A DNA stretch of 64,000 nucleotides from Spirochaetes bacterium GWE1_32_154 (GCA_001829315.1 MIAY01000008.1:124001-188000); one strand, 5' to 3'; positions 25,621 to 35,197 are shown, counted from the first letter of the stretch. The notes: generated by a model from the letters alone, not told the origin. Numbers and translations are program-made.

Positions 25621-27180
25621 ATGATTTTATCAATAGGTGATTTCTTTGTTTATTTTCATCATCTAATTAAAGGAGATAGTGAATATCTTTTAAAGCATAA
25701 TGAACTTAAAATAATTTATAAGACATTTACTTCCTCTAAGTTTAAATATATTACCAAAGACAGGTATATTACCCAATTATTTGTAAATAAAATGTTTAAT
25801 TTTTTTAATAATATACTTATTTGTTTTGAATTTTTAGATTCTACTTTATTTAGTAATGATGATAAACGAAAAAGGGTATATACAAAATTTTATATTGAAA
25901 GTTTTTTATCAGACGCTGATTTAGAAATCAGGGACAAATTTACAAAAGAATATATAATTAGAAAATTAAATGAAACGGATAATCCTAATAAAGCAATCTC
26001 TTTAGTCGAAAATGAATTTGTTGAATTTAAAAAAAAGTTAAGTGGTTCTGACTTATTTAAAGTTGAGCCTGAATATAATTTTTTTAATTGCATGTATCAT
26101 ATTTGTATATTTAATTATGAATCATTTTTTTCAAAATTTGATCCTTCTTTCAGTCTTAAAAATGTAAAACAACCTGTTTTTTCTGCTATTTTGGGAAGTG
26201 AGATACTTAATGAATTAAAAGATTTTTATTACATAATTGCTTCTTTACCGAAAAAAATGTCTGTTATTGAATCTGTAAGGAAATTATCATCAAGAGAAAA
26301 AGGACCGGATGCAGAAGCTTTTGCTAAAAAAGTACAACAGGCGATAGATGAAATTTATAAAATCATTCAATCTGAAATTACACCGGACATAATTTTAAAT
26401 ATGATTCGTTATATTGATTCTAATCCAAAAGTTAAAATTAGAGTTTTTCATGAATCCCTTAAAATAATAGAAGATTATAAGAAAAATCTTAATGAAAGTT
26501 TTAATTCGATAAAGAATGTTGTTATTCAACAGTTTTCAGAAAGTACATTACAAAAAGATATAAAAGATTTATTTCGCGGAAAACAACTTGTTACAATTGA
26601 AGGATATAATGAAGCTCTCATTGATTTGATGGGTAAAAAAAATGTTGAATGTAGAGGTGTACAAGGCTTACGAATTACAAAAACATTTCTTATGGAAACT
26701 TATGAACAAAATAGTAAAGATGTTGTGAATACATTTATTCTGGAAGGTTTTTTTGGTGACAAAGATTTTCAGAAAAAGTTTTCCGATGCTTTTTTTAGAG
26801 TTAATGAATTAAAAAAACTATTTTTAGAAAAAGAACAGGAAATCGCTAATGCAGGAAGTAATTCATTTAAGACATTAGCTTTGTTATTAGGTGGTGGAAC
26901 TAATAATGAAAAAAAAATTAAAATGACATTAAGTGTTATTGAAGAGCGTATAAGAATTCTTAATTTAAGAGTTGTTGAAGATTTTCTGGTGCTTGGAAAG
27001 AATTTATTCATTACATTAAGTGAGTATAAAAAGACAAAACCTGAGAAAATTACAAATATTAAGGAAATAAAAGGCGGTGGTAATAAAGAATTTATTGCAT
27101 ATATTGTAAATTTTTATACATCAATAACCAAATATATTAAGTTAATGAAAAATTATGTTGAAAGTGATTCAGAAAAATAA
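25621..27180 (+). CDS. Large helical cytoplasmic protein of unknown function
   Basis: 519 residues, almost entirely alpha-helical, with no signal peptide and no enzyme motif. In length and composition it resembles spirochaete-restricted conserved proteins such as those labelled DUF5312; this is an impression, not a match I can demonstrate. An internal KRK/coiled-coil part (about 270-330) and a GGGTNNEKKI turn near 425 are the only distinctive pieces. AAGGGG precedes the ATG at a good distance. It is read as a single gene downstream of the candidate leader RNA at 25493-25579. Confidence 0.75.
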   Translation: MILSIGDFFVYFHHLIKGDSEYLLKHNELKIIYKTFTSSKFKYITKDRYITQLFVNKMFNFFNNILICFEFLDSTLFSNDDKRKRVYTKFYIESFLSDADLEIRDKFTKEYIIRKLNETDNPNKAISLVENEFVEFKKKLSGSDLFKVEPEYNFFNCMYHICIFNYESFFSKFDPSFSLKNVKQPVFSAILGSEILNELKDFYYIIASLPKKMSVIESVRKLSSREKGPDAEAFAKKVQQAIDEIYKIIQSEITPDIILNMIRYIDSNPKVKIRVFHESLKIIEDYKKNLNESFNSIKNVVIQQFSESTLQKDIKDLFRGKQLVTIEGYNEALIDLMGKKNVECRGVQGLRITKTFLMETYEQNSKDVVNTFILEGFFGDKDFQKKFSDAFFRVNELKKLFLEKEQEIANAGSNSFKTLALLLGGGTNNEKKIKMTLSVIEERIRILNLRVVEDFLVLGKNLFITLSEYKKTKPEKITNIKEIKGGGNKEFIAYIVNFYTSITKYIKLMKNYVESDSEK

Positions 27181-27266
27181 GAAATAGCAAAGTCTTAGCA
27201 TGAGACCATATTTTGTTATTAAAATGTAATTTTGCACGATCCGTATAAATATACAAATAAAAAACA

Positions 27267-27294
27267 TTGTAATATTGGTTAATTCTGTTATATT
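27267..27294 (+). promoter_or_regulatory. Promoter of the 441-aa lipoprotein gene
   Basis: TTGTAA (27267-27272) and TATATT (27289-27294) are 16 bases apart. A 10-base perfect palindrome, ATGATATCAT (27307-27316), lies just after the predicted start point and could be an operator. Confidence 0.4.
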
Positions 27295-27332
27295 CTAGTA
27301 TGTGAATGATATCATATTAATCGGAGTAACTA

Positions 27333-28658
27333 ATGTTCAAAAAAATGACAATACTGATTTTTCTTGTTTTAATAACAATATTTTCCTGTGAATTACCTAA
27401 AGATGAGGTGGTGACATATGATGCTTGTAATTATATAAGCGGGTTTTCCAATCCAAAGAAAATATCACTTATTGATGCGAATAATGCGATTGTATATGAT
27501 TATACGAAAGGTTTAATTAAGTTGGATTTAAACTCATTTCCTGATTATGAAGTTATTTCAGGAAAAACTTTTACTATAGATGAAAAAAGTGGTGCTTTGC
27601 CTCAATTTGTTTTTGATCGTGCTGTAAATTATGGCAGTATTTTACCGTATGATTTGACCGGTGATTCTGCAATTACACTGAATCCTGTAGATTTTTCAAT
27701 TGTTGATAATGGAACTGTAAAGATCTTGTATGTATTAGCTTCTTCTTCAGCTACTGAAGTTTCACCATATTTAGGTGGTGCTTTTTTTGTCTATAAAATT
27801 GATATTACAGACACAACCAATATTAAAGCACCAACTAAATCAGATGTTATTTCTCTTGATTCTTTTCCGGTTTCAAAAGTAGATAATACAACTGATTTAA
27901 AAAACACTGCATTGGCAATTTATGCAACTCAGGAAAGATTATATATTTCAGGTAATCTTGCGAATCCGATAAGAATTATACAATTAAAATCAGAAGGCAC
28001 TTTATTTGATGATAGTATGATTCCTGATAGTAACGGAAATGTAAAAATGATAAAAGTTGATGGTGACTCCCGCAAAACACTTGATCCGGGAGTAATTGTA
28101 GTTAATGAAGATGCTGCTAATGATTCTATTTTTATTGCTTCGAGGAATCCGACTGAGTTAGGTTTCCATTGTTATAATTATAATGGCGTTAAATTAGATA
28201 TGAATCAGAATAAGTCGGTTTTTGAATCTTCTTTTCCTAAATCATTAAAGATTTTATCATTAAATAATAAAGATAAATATATATTTGGTGCTTCTTATAA
28301 AAATGTTGCTGTTTATAATACTGTAACTTCATCCCGGGAAAGATTAATAAATGTCTCTGATGATGTCTTAATCAGTGATGTTGGTACGTATGCTTTGTCT
28401 TCAATTGATTATCTTGTTGCTGCATATAACTATAAAATAGTTGAAAATAAATATACTGACTATGGTTATGATCATAAGATGCTGTATAGTGGTCTTGTTA
28501 TTTATAGTGATTTTATGAATACCGGTATTAAAAAAGAACAGGATATCAAAATCGATGGTCTGGTAAGTAGTTTTGTAGTCGTTGAGCAAAATGGAACAAA
28601 AATTAGTTTATCAGCTTCTCAAAATAATGGGCGGATTTATATTAATAAATTAAACTAA
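27333..28658 (+). CDS. Lipoprotein, beta-rich, unknown function
   Basis: A type II signal peptide (MFKKM, hydrophobic core, lipobox IFSC with Cys at residue 19) predicts a lipid-anchored protein. The mature part is beta-rich with WD/NHL-like units (for example NNAIVYDYTKGLIKLDLNSFPDYEVI, FVYKIDITDTTNI, LYISGNLANPIRIIQL, KNVAVYNTVTSSRERLINVSDD), consistent with a beta-propeller of about six or seven blades. The best-fitting description is a surface or periplasmic propeller with no assigned ligand. The VanY-like peptidase gene follows after four bases, so the two are probably co-expressed. Confidence 0.8.
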   Translation: MFKKMTILIFLVLITIFSCELPKDEVVTYDACNYISGFSNPKKISLIDANNAIVYDYTKGLIKLDLNSFPDYEVISGKTFTIDEKSGALPQFVFDRAVNYGSILPYDLTGDSAITLNPVDFSIVDNGTVKILYVLASSSATEVSPYLGGAFFVYKIDITDTTNIKAPTKSDVISLDSFPVSKVDNTTDLKNTALAIYATQERLYISGNLANPIRIIQLKSEGTLFDDSMIPDSNGNVKMIKVDGDSRKTLDPGVIVVNEDAANDSIFIASRNPTELGFHCYNYNGVKLDMNQNKSVFESSFPKSLKILSLNNKDKYIFGASYKNVAVYNTVTSSRERLINVSDDVLISDVGTYALSSIDYLVAAYNYKIVENKYTDYGYDHKMLYSGLVIYSDFMNTGIKKEQDIKIDGLVSSFVVVEQNGTKISLSASQNNGRIYINKLN

Positions 28659-28661
28659 ATT

Positions 28662-30047
28662 ATGAGAAAGTTTTTTATATTTTTATATTGTTTTTTTTAT
28701 TTTCATAATTCAATTATTGCCAATGTTATAATTAAAGGAAATGGTTCATTTGGGATTATTCTTATAGATGGTTTTAGAAAGAGTAATCCATCTAAAGATT
28801 TATTCTATAGTGAGCTTGTTAAAAGGTATGAGTCTATAATTCTTGAAACTAATAATAAATCTTTAGTTTGTTTTTCTCAAATCAATGATAAAGCATTTGA
28901 TTCTTATATTTCATATAATGAAAATAATGTTGTGATTTCAAGAAATTTTCCTACACCTGACCGGAAAGAAAAGGCGTTTTTTTATTCCAAACCAATAATT
29001 ACATCACTCAACGAGGAAACAGAAAAGTGTTTAACTGACTTTTTAGATACATTACATTCAATGAAATTTAAAAAGAAAATTATTATCAATTTAGATACTG
29101 ATTTTGACGGTATTGAAATTTCTGATTTTGATTATGAGTCACAGAATCTTGTGCGTGCATTAAATCCTGAAAAAAATATAAAGGTAAAACCGGTAATAAA
29201 AGGATCAGGGTCGATTGAAGCCTTTTTTTCCACAACTAAAGATACTTTGATTATTTCAATTGGTGTAAAAGATTTTAATATAGAAAGTTTTGAACAGATA
29301 TTTTCGAGAATTGATATACTGATTAAAATAAATTTCTCAGATGATATTTTTAAGAGAAATGAAAACTGTAAATCTGAAGAAGATTTTTATAGTGAATTAT
29401 TAAAAAATAGCTTACCTGAAAATATAGGGATTGAAGATGATTTGTTTAATGATTTTAAAATACGTTATTCTCAAATAATAACTAATGAGGAATTGTTATT
29501 ACTTGTGAATAAAACGCATCATTTAAACAATGATTATATTCCTGATGATTTGATAAATGTAGATTCTTTATTTTCTGTAATTCGACCTGAAACAATGTTA
29601 AGAAAAATAGTACTTGATGACTTACTCATTATGTTTAATGATACTAAAAAACAAAATATTCAGTTAAAAATAATTTCATCATATCGTTCTTTTGAAAGTC
29701 AGAAGATAATTTTTAATCGATGGGTTAAAGTATTGGGTGAGAAGGAAGCTAAACGGGTAAGTGCAGTACCGGGAGCTTCTCAACATCAATTAGGAACCGC
29801 GATTGATTTTAATATGCTGGAAGAAAGTCTGGAAAAAACTGAAGTTGGTGTTTGGTTGTTGAAAAATAGTTTTAAATACGGTTTTGTTTTATCGTATCCG
29901 AAAGGAATGGAGTCTTTTTCCGGTTATAAATATGAACCATGGCATTATCGATATATTGGAAAAGATGCTGCATATATTGTTTATTCATATTTTAACAATA
30001 ATCTTGAACTTTTTCTACAATGGTTTTGGTCCTTAAAAAAACAATAA
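28662..30047 (+). CDS. VanY-type D-alanyl-D-alanine carboxypeptidase with extra N-terminal domain
   Basis: Exported peptidoglycan peptidase of the M15B family, removing the terminal D-Ala of stem peptides. A signal peptide covers about residues 1-20. Residues 21-260 form an unidentified domain unusual for VanY. The catalytic domain (about 285-450) has the zinc motif SQHQLGTAIDF (SxHxxGxAxD) and YEPWHYRY (ExxWH), plus SSYRSFESQ ahead of them. Spacing is standard and all zinc ligands are present. It lies four bases after the propeller lipoprotein gene and shortly before the division cluster. Confidence 0.88.
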   Translation: MRKFFIFLYCFFYFHNSIIANVIIKGNGSFGIILIDGFRKSNPSKDLFYSELVKRYESIILETNNKSLVCFSQINDKAFDSYISYNENNVVISRNFPTPDRKEKAFFYSKPIITSLNEETEKCLTDFLDTLHSMKFKKKIIINLDTDFDGIEISDFDYESQNLVRALNPEKNIKVKPVIKGSGSIEAFFSTTKDTLIISIGVKDFNIESFEQIFSRIDILIKINFSDDIFKRNENCKSEEDFYSELLKNSLPENIGIEDDLFNDFKIRYSQIITNEELLLLVNKTHHLNNDYIPDDLINVDSLFSVIRPETMLRKIVLDDLLIMFNDTKKQNIQLKIISSYRSFESQKIIFNRWVKVLGEKEAKRVSAVPGASQHQLGTAIDFNMLEESLEKTEVGVWLLKNSFKYGFVLSYPKGMESFSGYKYEPWHYRYIGKDAAYIVYSYFNNNLELFLQWFWSLKKQ

Positions 30048-30058
30048 AGGTTGTTGTT

Positions 30059-30409
30059 GTGGATGAGCACGGAATAAAAATTAAATATAATCAATTAGAA
30101 AATAATGGACTGCGTTTATTACCTTTAGAGAAAGTTATACAATTAGAAAAAAATAAAGAATTAATTGCTAAAGAATATTTATCAAAAATAGTTGATATTG
30201 ATGAGCACAATATCTACTTTTCAAATGGATTAACTAATGTTGATTTTGTCGCATTGTGTGTTAAATATTTTGGATTTGTTAATTATAATGACATAAGAAA
30301 TGAAAGTGGTAACCTGATTTATATTTATATATTTGACTTATGCCAAATAACTATTACAAAAAAATCACTAACTATAAAAACCTCAATTAATATTTACTGG
30401 GATATATAA
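30059..30409 (+). CDS. Small unknown protein, possibly a decayed gene
   Basis: An open frame runs from 30020 inside the VanY gene. The more plausible start is the GTG at 30059, because AAAGG (30047-30050 region) lies eight bases before it. The first 70 residues (VDEHGIKIKYNQLENNG...) look coding, but the last 40 are Tyr/Ile/Lys-rich and resemble translated intergenic sequence, so the gene may be truncated or frameshifted. No family recognised. Confidence 0.4.
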   Translation: MDEHGIKIKYNQLENNGLRLLPLEKVIQLEKNKELIAKEYLSKIVDIDEHNIYFSNGLTNVDFVALCVKYFGFVNYNDIRNESGNLIYIYIFDLCQITITKKSLTIKTSINIYWDI

Positions 30410-30528
30410 AACATTTATATCGCCTGGCACTAAATCTTCATACAATAACACTTTTCTTATCTCAAATTTTTCCATGTGGCTCTATTATTAATAGTAAAAA
30501 AATAAATACTTTTTTTATACTATTTTAT

Positions 30529-30594
30529 TTGACAAAAATTTTAAATAGTATAATAATAGTGGTATAAAGTGGTAGAAGGTGTTAGATGGAGTGG
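30529..30594 (+). promoter_or_regulatory. mraZ promoter and MraZ-type operator repeats
   Basis: TTGACA (30529-30534) pairs with TATAAT (30549-30554, 14 bases) or AATAAT (30552-30557, 17 bases). Immediately after lie GTGG at 30559, GTGG at 30569 and GTGT at 30579, exactly 10 bases apart, with a weaker GAGT at 30589. Evenly spaced short direct repeats before mraZ are the known binding pattern of MraZ, which represses its own operon. Confidence 0.65.
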
Positions 30595-31071
30595 GGTTTT
30601 TGCGGTGAATTCTATAATACATTAGATGAAAAAGGGAGAATCGCATTTCCTTCCAGATTAAAAGGTGTTTTAACTACCGATGAAGTGTGGATAACTAAAG
30701 GCTTAGGCGGTGATAAAGCGTTAGTTATTTATTCTATTGAAGAATGGGATCGAACTCTTAAGGAATTAGAAGCTAATCTTAGTATTTATAATTCTGATAC
30801 GAGAAAATTTTATAGAATGTTTATAGCACCCGCTCAAAAAGTATCGATAGATAAAAATGGCAGGGTTGCTATTCCTCAAAGTTTAAGAGAATATGCGTCT
30901 TTACAAAAAGAATGTGTTTTTCTGGGTATGAACAAAATAATAGAACTTTGGGATGTTAGTGTTTTTAATGCATTTAATAATGCTTCAGATTTCAATACAG
31001 ATATATTTGGTGAGCTCGAAAAAGTAAAAAAGACATCAAATAATAACTGCCTTGGGGGAGGGAAAATTTGA
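30586..31071 (+). CDS. mraZ: Transcriptional regulator MraZ
   Basis: DNA-binding regulator of the division and cell-wall cluster. It contains two AbrB-like repeats: GEFYNTLDEKGRIAFPSRLKG near residues 6-26, and AQKVSIDKNGRVAIPQSLREYA near 84-105. MraZ normally forms a ring that binds direct repeats in its own promoter, and such repeats are visible at 30559-30582. It is first in the cluster; the rsmH start overlaps its last codon by four bases. Length 161 is slightly longer than the usual 143-152. Confidence 0.95.
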   Translation: MEWGFCGEFYNTLDEKGRIAFPSRLKGVLTTDEVWITKGLGGDKALVIYSIEEWDRTLKELEANLSIYNSDTRKFYRMFIAPAQKVSIDKNGRVAIPQSLREYASLQKECVFLGMNKIIELWDVSVFNAFNNASDFNTDIFGELEKVKKTSNNNCLGGGKI

Positions 31072-31988
31072 AATATGTCCATTCTCCAGTTTTACTGGAC
31101 TATATTCTTTCTGATTTAGTTCAGGAAACTGATTCGTATTATCTTGACTGCACTCTTGGTGAGGGTGGGCATACTGAAGCTATTTTAAATAGATATCAGA
31201 ATATTAAAGCCTGTGGTTTAGACAGAGATAGTTCTGTTCTTCAAATTGCAAATGAACGGCTTGCTGTATTTGGTGAACGATTTTCTTCATTTAATATTAA
31301 TTTCAATGAAGCCGGCCAGTTGAAAGAATCAGGTTTGCAATTTGATTGTGCTTTAATTGACCTGGGAATTTCTGTATTTCATTATAAGAGCTCAGGTAGA
31401 GGTTTCACTTTTTTAAAAGACGAACCTTTAGATATGAGGTTAGATTCCGAGGGAACAAGTGTTGAACATATTATTAATACATATTCTGAGAAAGAGTTAA
31501 AAGATATTTTTTATAAGTATGCTGAAGAAAGATTTACTCCTAATATAGTAAAAAGAATTATGCAATCACGAATTGAAAAACCGATAACAAGTTCATTAGA
31601 GTTAGCTACAATAATTGAAAATGCCATTCCTCATAAGTTTAGAAGTAGAAATATTCATCCCGCAACAAAGGTGTTTCAGGCATTGCGAATAGTTGCAAAT
31701 AATGAACTTGATAATATTACCAAGGGTATACCTCAAGTTCTTTCTTTATTAAAAAAAGGCGGGAGATTAGGCGTAATAACTTTTCATTCTATTGAGGATA
31801 GAATAGTTAAAAAAATATTTGCTGAATTAAATAAAGAATGTTTGTGTCCTCCAAAACTACCAATTTGCAGTTGTGGTAAAGTTCGGGAAGTAAAAATTAT
31901 TGGTAAATCAATTATTCCTACAGAAACAGAAATTGAAAATAATCCGCCATCGAGATCTGCCAGGTTACGAATAGTGGAGAAATTATGA
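31068..31988 (+). CDS. rsmH: 16S rRNA (cytosine-1402-N4) methyltransferase
   Basis: Formerly MraW. It methylates N4 of C1402 in the ribosomal decoding centre. Motifs are HSPVLLDYIL at the N-terminus, SAM-binding DCTLGEGGHTEAIL (near 25-38), SSGRGFTFLKDEPLDMRLD (near 110), HPATKVFQALRIVANNEL (near 198) and the C-terminal NPPSRSARLR. It starts with TTG, strongly supported by GGGGGAGG just upstream (31054-31062). Length 306 is normal. Coupled to mraZ by overlap and to ftsL by a four-base overlap. Confidence 0.96.
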   Translation: MKYVHSPVLLDYILSDLVQETDSYYLDCTLGEGGHTEAILNRYQNIKACGLDRDSSVLQIANERLAVFGERFSSFNINFNEAGQLKESGLQFDCALIDLGISVFHYKSSGRGFTFLKDEPLDMRLDSEGTSVEHIINTYSEKELKDIFYKYAEERFTPNIVKRIMQSRIEKPITSSLELATIIENAIPHKFRSRNIHPATKVFQALRIVANNELDNITKGIPQVLSLLKKGGRLGVITFHSIEDRIVKKIFAELNKECLCPPKLPICSCGKVREVKIIGKSIIPTETEIENNPPSRSARLRIVEKL

Positions 31989-32266
31989 GTAAAGAATATG
32001 CATGGATGTTTTTTATAGCCTCCTTAATTATTGCTGTTCTTTTTGTCGGAACAGTATATTCTGTTATAGCGGTTAAACAACTTTCAAAGACAGTGCATAT
32101 TAAATATAGTGAAATTGAAAAATTAAGAACAGAAAATAAAAGAATTAGTATCGAAGCTTCAGTTTTTACCAATCCTCTTGATACATTGGATTATATTAAA
32201 AAAGAAGCTTTTTCTGTTGTTCCTTTGAAGAATATTAAAATTATTGAAATTAAGAAAACGAAATAA
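31985..32266 (+). CDS. ftsL: FtsL-like cell division protein
   Basis: A 93-residue bitopic membrane protein. A single membrane helix (about residues 7-28) is followed by a short coiled coil (VKQLSKTVHIKYSEIEKLRTENKRI), the usual FtsL/DivIC arrangement for the division ring scaffold. Sequence identity is always low in this family; the assignment rests on size, topology and position between rsmH and mraY. The gene overlaps rsmH by four bases. It could equally be called DivIC-like. Confidence 0.75.
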   Translation: MSKEYAWMFFIASLIIAVLFVGTVYSVIAVKQLSKTVHIKYSEIEKLRTENKRISIEASVFTNPLDTLDYIKKEAFSVVPLKNIKIIEIKKTK

Positions 32267-32287
32267 AATGTTAATTGTGGAGGGGAA

Positions 32288-33367
32288 ATGTTATATCATA
32301 TTTTATATCCTTTATCAAAATATGTAACTTTTTTTAATGTATTTGGTTATATAACAGTAAGAGCTGCAACTGCTTTTGTCATTTCATTTATTTTATCATT
32401 AGTCTTATTTCCCCCATTTATAAGAAAAATGAAAGCCTGGAAAGCTTCGCAAATTATTAGAACTGATGGACCTGAAAGTCATCTTATTAAAGTTGGTACA
32501 CCAACAATGGGAGGACTTGTTGTAATTGTTGTGGCAATTATTACGATGGTATTGTGTGGTAATCTTTCAAATTTATATATTCTGGTATTGTTGTTTTGTA
32601 CAATATCATTTGGTATTATTGGTATGATTGATGATTTTTTAAAATTATCGAAAAAATCATCAGATGGTCTGCATGCCAAATTTAAATTAATAAGCCAGAT
32701 TATTTTGGCTCTTATAGTAACGTTATGTATTTATTTTATTATGGGTAAAAGTGCAGGCGAAATATCTATTCCTTTTGTAAAAAGTTTCAAACTTGATATC
32801 TCAATATTCTACATCCCTTTTGGTGTTTTTCTTATTACAGGGTTTTCAAATGCAGTTAATTTAACTGATGGTTTAGACGGTTTAGCCGGCGGATTGTTAA
32901 TGCTGGTTTTTGCAACATTCGGATTATTGAGTTATATCTTCGGTCATAAAGAAATTGCTGATTATTTACTTGTTGATTATTTACCGCAGGCAAGTGAAGT
33001 TTTAGTATATTGTTTTGCTATGTTAGGTGGATTAATTGGTTTTCTCTGGTTTAATTCTCATCCGGCTGATATATTCATGGGTGATACAGGTTCATTATCA
33101 TTTGGCGGGATAATAGGCACAATAGCAATGATGATTAGACAGGAATTTTTATTAGGAATAGTTGGTGGTGTATTTGTTGCAGAAACATTATCAGTAATAA
33201 TCCAGGTTATATCATACAAAAGAACAGGTAAAAGAGTTTTTTTAATGGCGCCACTTCATCATCATTTTGAATTAAAAGGCTGGCATGAATCAAAAATTAT
33301 AACAAGATTCTGGATAATTGGTGCTATCTTAGCGGTTGTTGCATTAAGTAGTTTAAAATTACGATGA
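32288..33367 (+). CDS. mraY: Phospho-N-acetylmuramoyl-pentapeptide transferase
   Basis: Integral membrane enzyme making lipid I from UDP-MurNAc-pentapeptide and undecaprenyl phosphate. It has about ten membrane helices. The catalytic and metal motifs are MGGLVV, GMIDDFLKLSKKSSDGL, GFSNAVNLTDGLDGLAGG and APLHHHFELKGWHESKIITRFWI. Length 359 is standard. GGAGGGG precedes the ATG by only a few bases. It overlaps ftsW by four bases. Normally flanked by murF and murD, neither of which is present here. Confidence 0.97.
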   Translation: MLYHILYPLSKYVTFFNVFGYITVRAATAFVISFILSLVLFPPFIRKMKAWKASQIIRTDGPESHLIKVGTPTMGGLVVIVVAIITMVLCGNLSNLYILVLLFCTISFGIIGMIDDFLKLSKKSSDGLHAKFKLISQIILALIVTLCIYFIMGKSAGEISIPFVKSFKLDISIFYIPFGVFLITGFSNAVNLTDGLDGLAGGLLMLVFATFGLLSYIFGHKEIADYLLVDYLPQASEVLVYCFAMLGGLIGFLWFNSHPADIFMGDTGSLSFGGIIGTIAMMIRQEFLLGIVGGVFVAETLSVIIQVISYKRTGKRVFLMAPLHHHFELKGWHESKIITRFWIIGAILAVVALSSLKLR

Positions 33368-34488
33368 AAAATATTAAAGATAATTCATTAGATGTATTAT
33401 TAATCGGTTTTATTACTATTCTGTTAGGTATCGGGCTTGGTTTTTTATATACGGCAAGTCAACCGGTTAGTGATAGATTTTATGGTGTTCCCTATCATAT
33501 TGTGTTAAAACAAGCTATTCATATGGGGGTTGGTTTAGTTTTTTTTATTTTTGCTATTTTTATTGATCATACAATTTATAAGAAATATATAAAATTATTA
33601 GTATTTATAACTTTAATATTATTAGTTATAACACTGATTCCCGGTATTAGTAAAGAAATAATGGGGGCAAGAAGATGGCTTACTGTTTTTGGCTTAAGTT
33701 TTCAACCCTCTGAACTTGCAAAACTGGTTGTAATAATTTATTTGAGCTCAGTATTAAGTAATAAAGAAGAGTATATTTTAGATTTTTATAAAGGTGTTTT
33801 TCCGCCCCTTTGTGTTTTAGGTGTATTTTTAGTTTTTATTTTTGCAGGAAATGATTTCTCAACTACATTTTTAATTATTATGTGCTCCTTTATAATATTT
33901 TATCTTGCAGGGGTTAATATTTTTACTTTAGGTATGATGTCATTAATTGGTTTATTGAGTTCTGCTATAATGATAATGTTAGCACCCTATAGAATGAAAC
34001 GATTATTTGCATTTATCAATCCCTGGAATGATCCTTTAGGTTCAGGTTGGCAGACTATTCAAGCTATGAAGTGTTTTGCGTTGGGTAAATTTTTTGGTGT
34101 TGGTTTAGGTGAATCAACACAGAAAAATATGGCATTACCGGAGGCTCATAATGATTATATTTTTGCGATAATAGCAGAAGAAGGGGGGGCTGTAGCCGCT
34201 GTTTTTATTGTCATTCTTTTTTTTGGATTAGCCCTGATAGGTTTAAATATTTCTAAAAGGGTTGAAAATAAATATTCATATTTATTAGCGAGCGGGATTA
34301 TTGTTATGATTTTTATACAGGGTATTATGAATATTGGTGTTGTTTTAGGTTTGTTACCTGCAACCGGTATTACATTACCTTTTATTAGTTCAGGCGGTAC
34401 TTCATTAATTGTGTATATGTTTATGATTGGGGTATTGTTAAATATTTCTTTAGTGAACAAGAAAGGATTGGTAAATGAAAATAGGTAG
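33364..34488 (+). CDS. ftsW: Peptidoglycan glycosyltransferase FtsW
   Basis: SEDS-family septal peptidoglycan polymerase with about ten membrane helices. Conserved stretches include GARRWLTVFGLSFQPSELAKL, AGNDFSTTFLI, WNDPLGSGWQTIQAM, GVGLGESTQKNMALPEAHNDYIFAIIAEEGG and LPFISSGGTSL. The catalytic Asp of SEDS proteins lies in the periplasmic loop region that begins after AGNDFST. The position next to ftsQ, ftsA and ftsZ favours FtsW over the elongation paralogue RodA. It overlaps mraY and, by 14 bases, ftsQ. Its usual partner FtsI is not in this cluster. Confidence 0.93.
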   Translation: MKNIKDNSLDVLLIGFITILLGIGLGFLYTASQPVSDRFYGVPYHIVLKQAIHMGVGLVFFIFAIFIDHTIYKKYIKLLVFITLILLVITLIPGISKEIMGARRWLTVFGLSFQPSELAKLVVIIYLSSVLSNKEEYILDFYKGVFPPLCVLGVFLVFIFAGNDFSTTFLIIMCSFIIFYLAGVNIFTLGMMSLIGLLSSAIMIMLAPYRMKRLFAFINPWNDPLGSGWQTIQAMKCFALGKFFGVGLGESTQKNMALPEAHNDYIFAIIAEEGGAVAAVFIVILFFGLALIGLNISKRVENKYSYLLASGIIVMIFIQGIMNIGVVLGLLPATGITLPFISSGGTSLIVYMFMIGVLLNISLVNKKGLVNENR

Positions 34489-35197
34489 ATGGATTCTATT
34501 TTTTATTGTAATCATTCTATTCATTTTTATTTTTTTATTTATTTTTAACAAAGATTTATTTACTGTTAAAAAAATCAAAGTAATTTCTGATGTAAAAATA
34601 AATAATGCTGATTTTTTTAAGAAAATTAATGTTAAAAAAGGATATTATATCTGGCAATATGATATTGAAAGTATTAAACGAAATGTTGATAGGCTATTTA
34701 TTTTTGATTCAGTAAAAGTGAGTAAAAAATTTCCTGATTTAATACAGATAGAATTAAAAATGAGAGTACCATTGGGACGTGTTGTAGGAAAAGGGGGGGT
34801 CCCATATCTTTTAGATAAAAGAGGTGTTGTTTATTCAAGTAGTAGAGTAGGGGGAAATATACCATTATTAATTGTTGATACTAGTAATGAAGTATTACCA
34901 GGTAGAAAATTAACAGGAAGGTATACCGAGATTATCCAATTTTTATGGATAATGAAAAATAAATATGATATATATTATAGTTCAATATCTCAAATTGAGA
35001 TAGAAAATAGTAACAACCAATTTTCTTATCATTTTAATTTTCGAACTATTAATAAAACAATAACTTTAAAAAAAAATTTAAATGTCGAAAATATAATAGA
35101 TGCCTTTTCTATAGCTTATTTTTCTGATTGGAGTAATTCAGGCTATGCTGAGGTTTCGATAATTGATAAAGGTGTTTTCTATAAACGGGAGGAATAA
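34475..35197 (+). CDS. ftsQ: Cell division protein FtsQ/DivIB
   Basis: Bitopic division protein of 240 residues. The N-terminal membrane helix (about 6-26) is followed by a POTRA domain (about 33-102: TVKKIKVISDVKINNADFFKKINVKKGYYIWQYDIESIKRNVDRLFIFDSVKVSKKFPDLIQIELKMRVPLG, shown here only to delimit it) and a beta domain with YLLDKRGVVY. The family binds FtsL/FtsB-like proteins at the septum. The gene overlaps ftsW by 14 bases and abuts ftsA with no gap. Confidence 0.88.
   Translation: MKIGRWILFFIVIILFIFIFLFIFNKDLFTVKKIKVISDVKINNADFFKKINVKKGYYIWQYDIESIKRNVDRLFIFDSVKVSKKFPDLIQIELKMRVPLGRVVGKGGVPYLLDKRGVVYSSSRVGGNIPLLIVDTSNEVLPGRKLTGRYTEIIQFLWIMKNKYDIYYSSISQIEIENSNNQFSYHFNFRTINKTITLKKNLNVENIIDAFSIAYFSDWSNSGYAEVSIIDKGVFYKREE

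Noticed and set aside
27195-27240. Another copy of the dispersed TGCAAAA repeat
   Set aside because: TAGCATGAGAC and TAATTTTGCACGA resemble the ends of the repeat, but the match is too short and AT-rich to accept.
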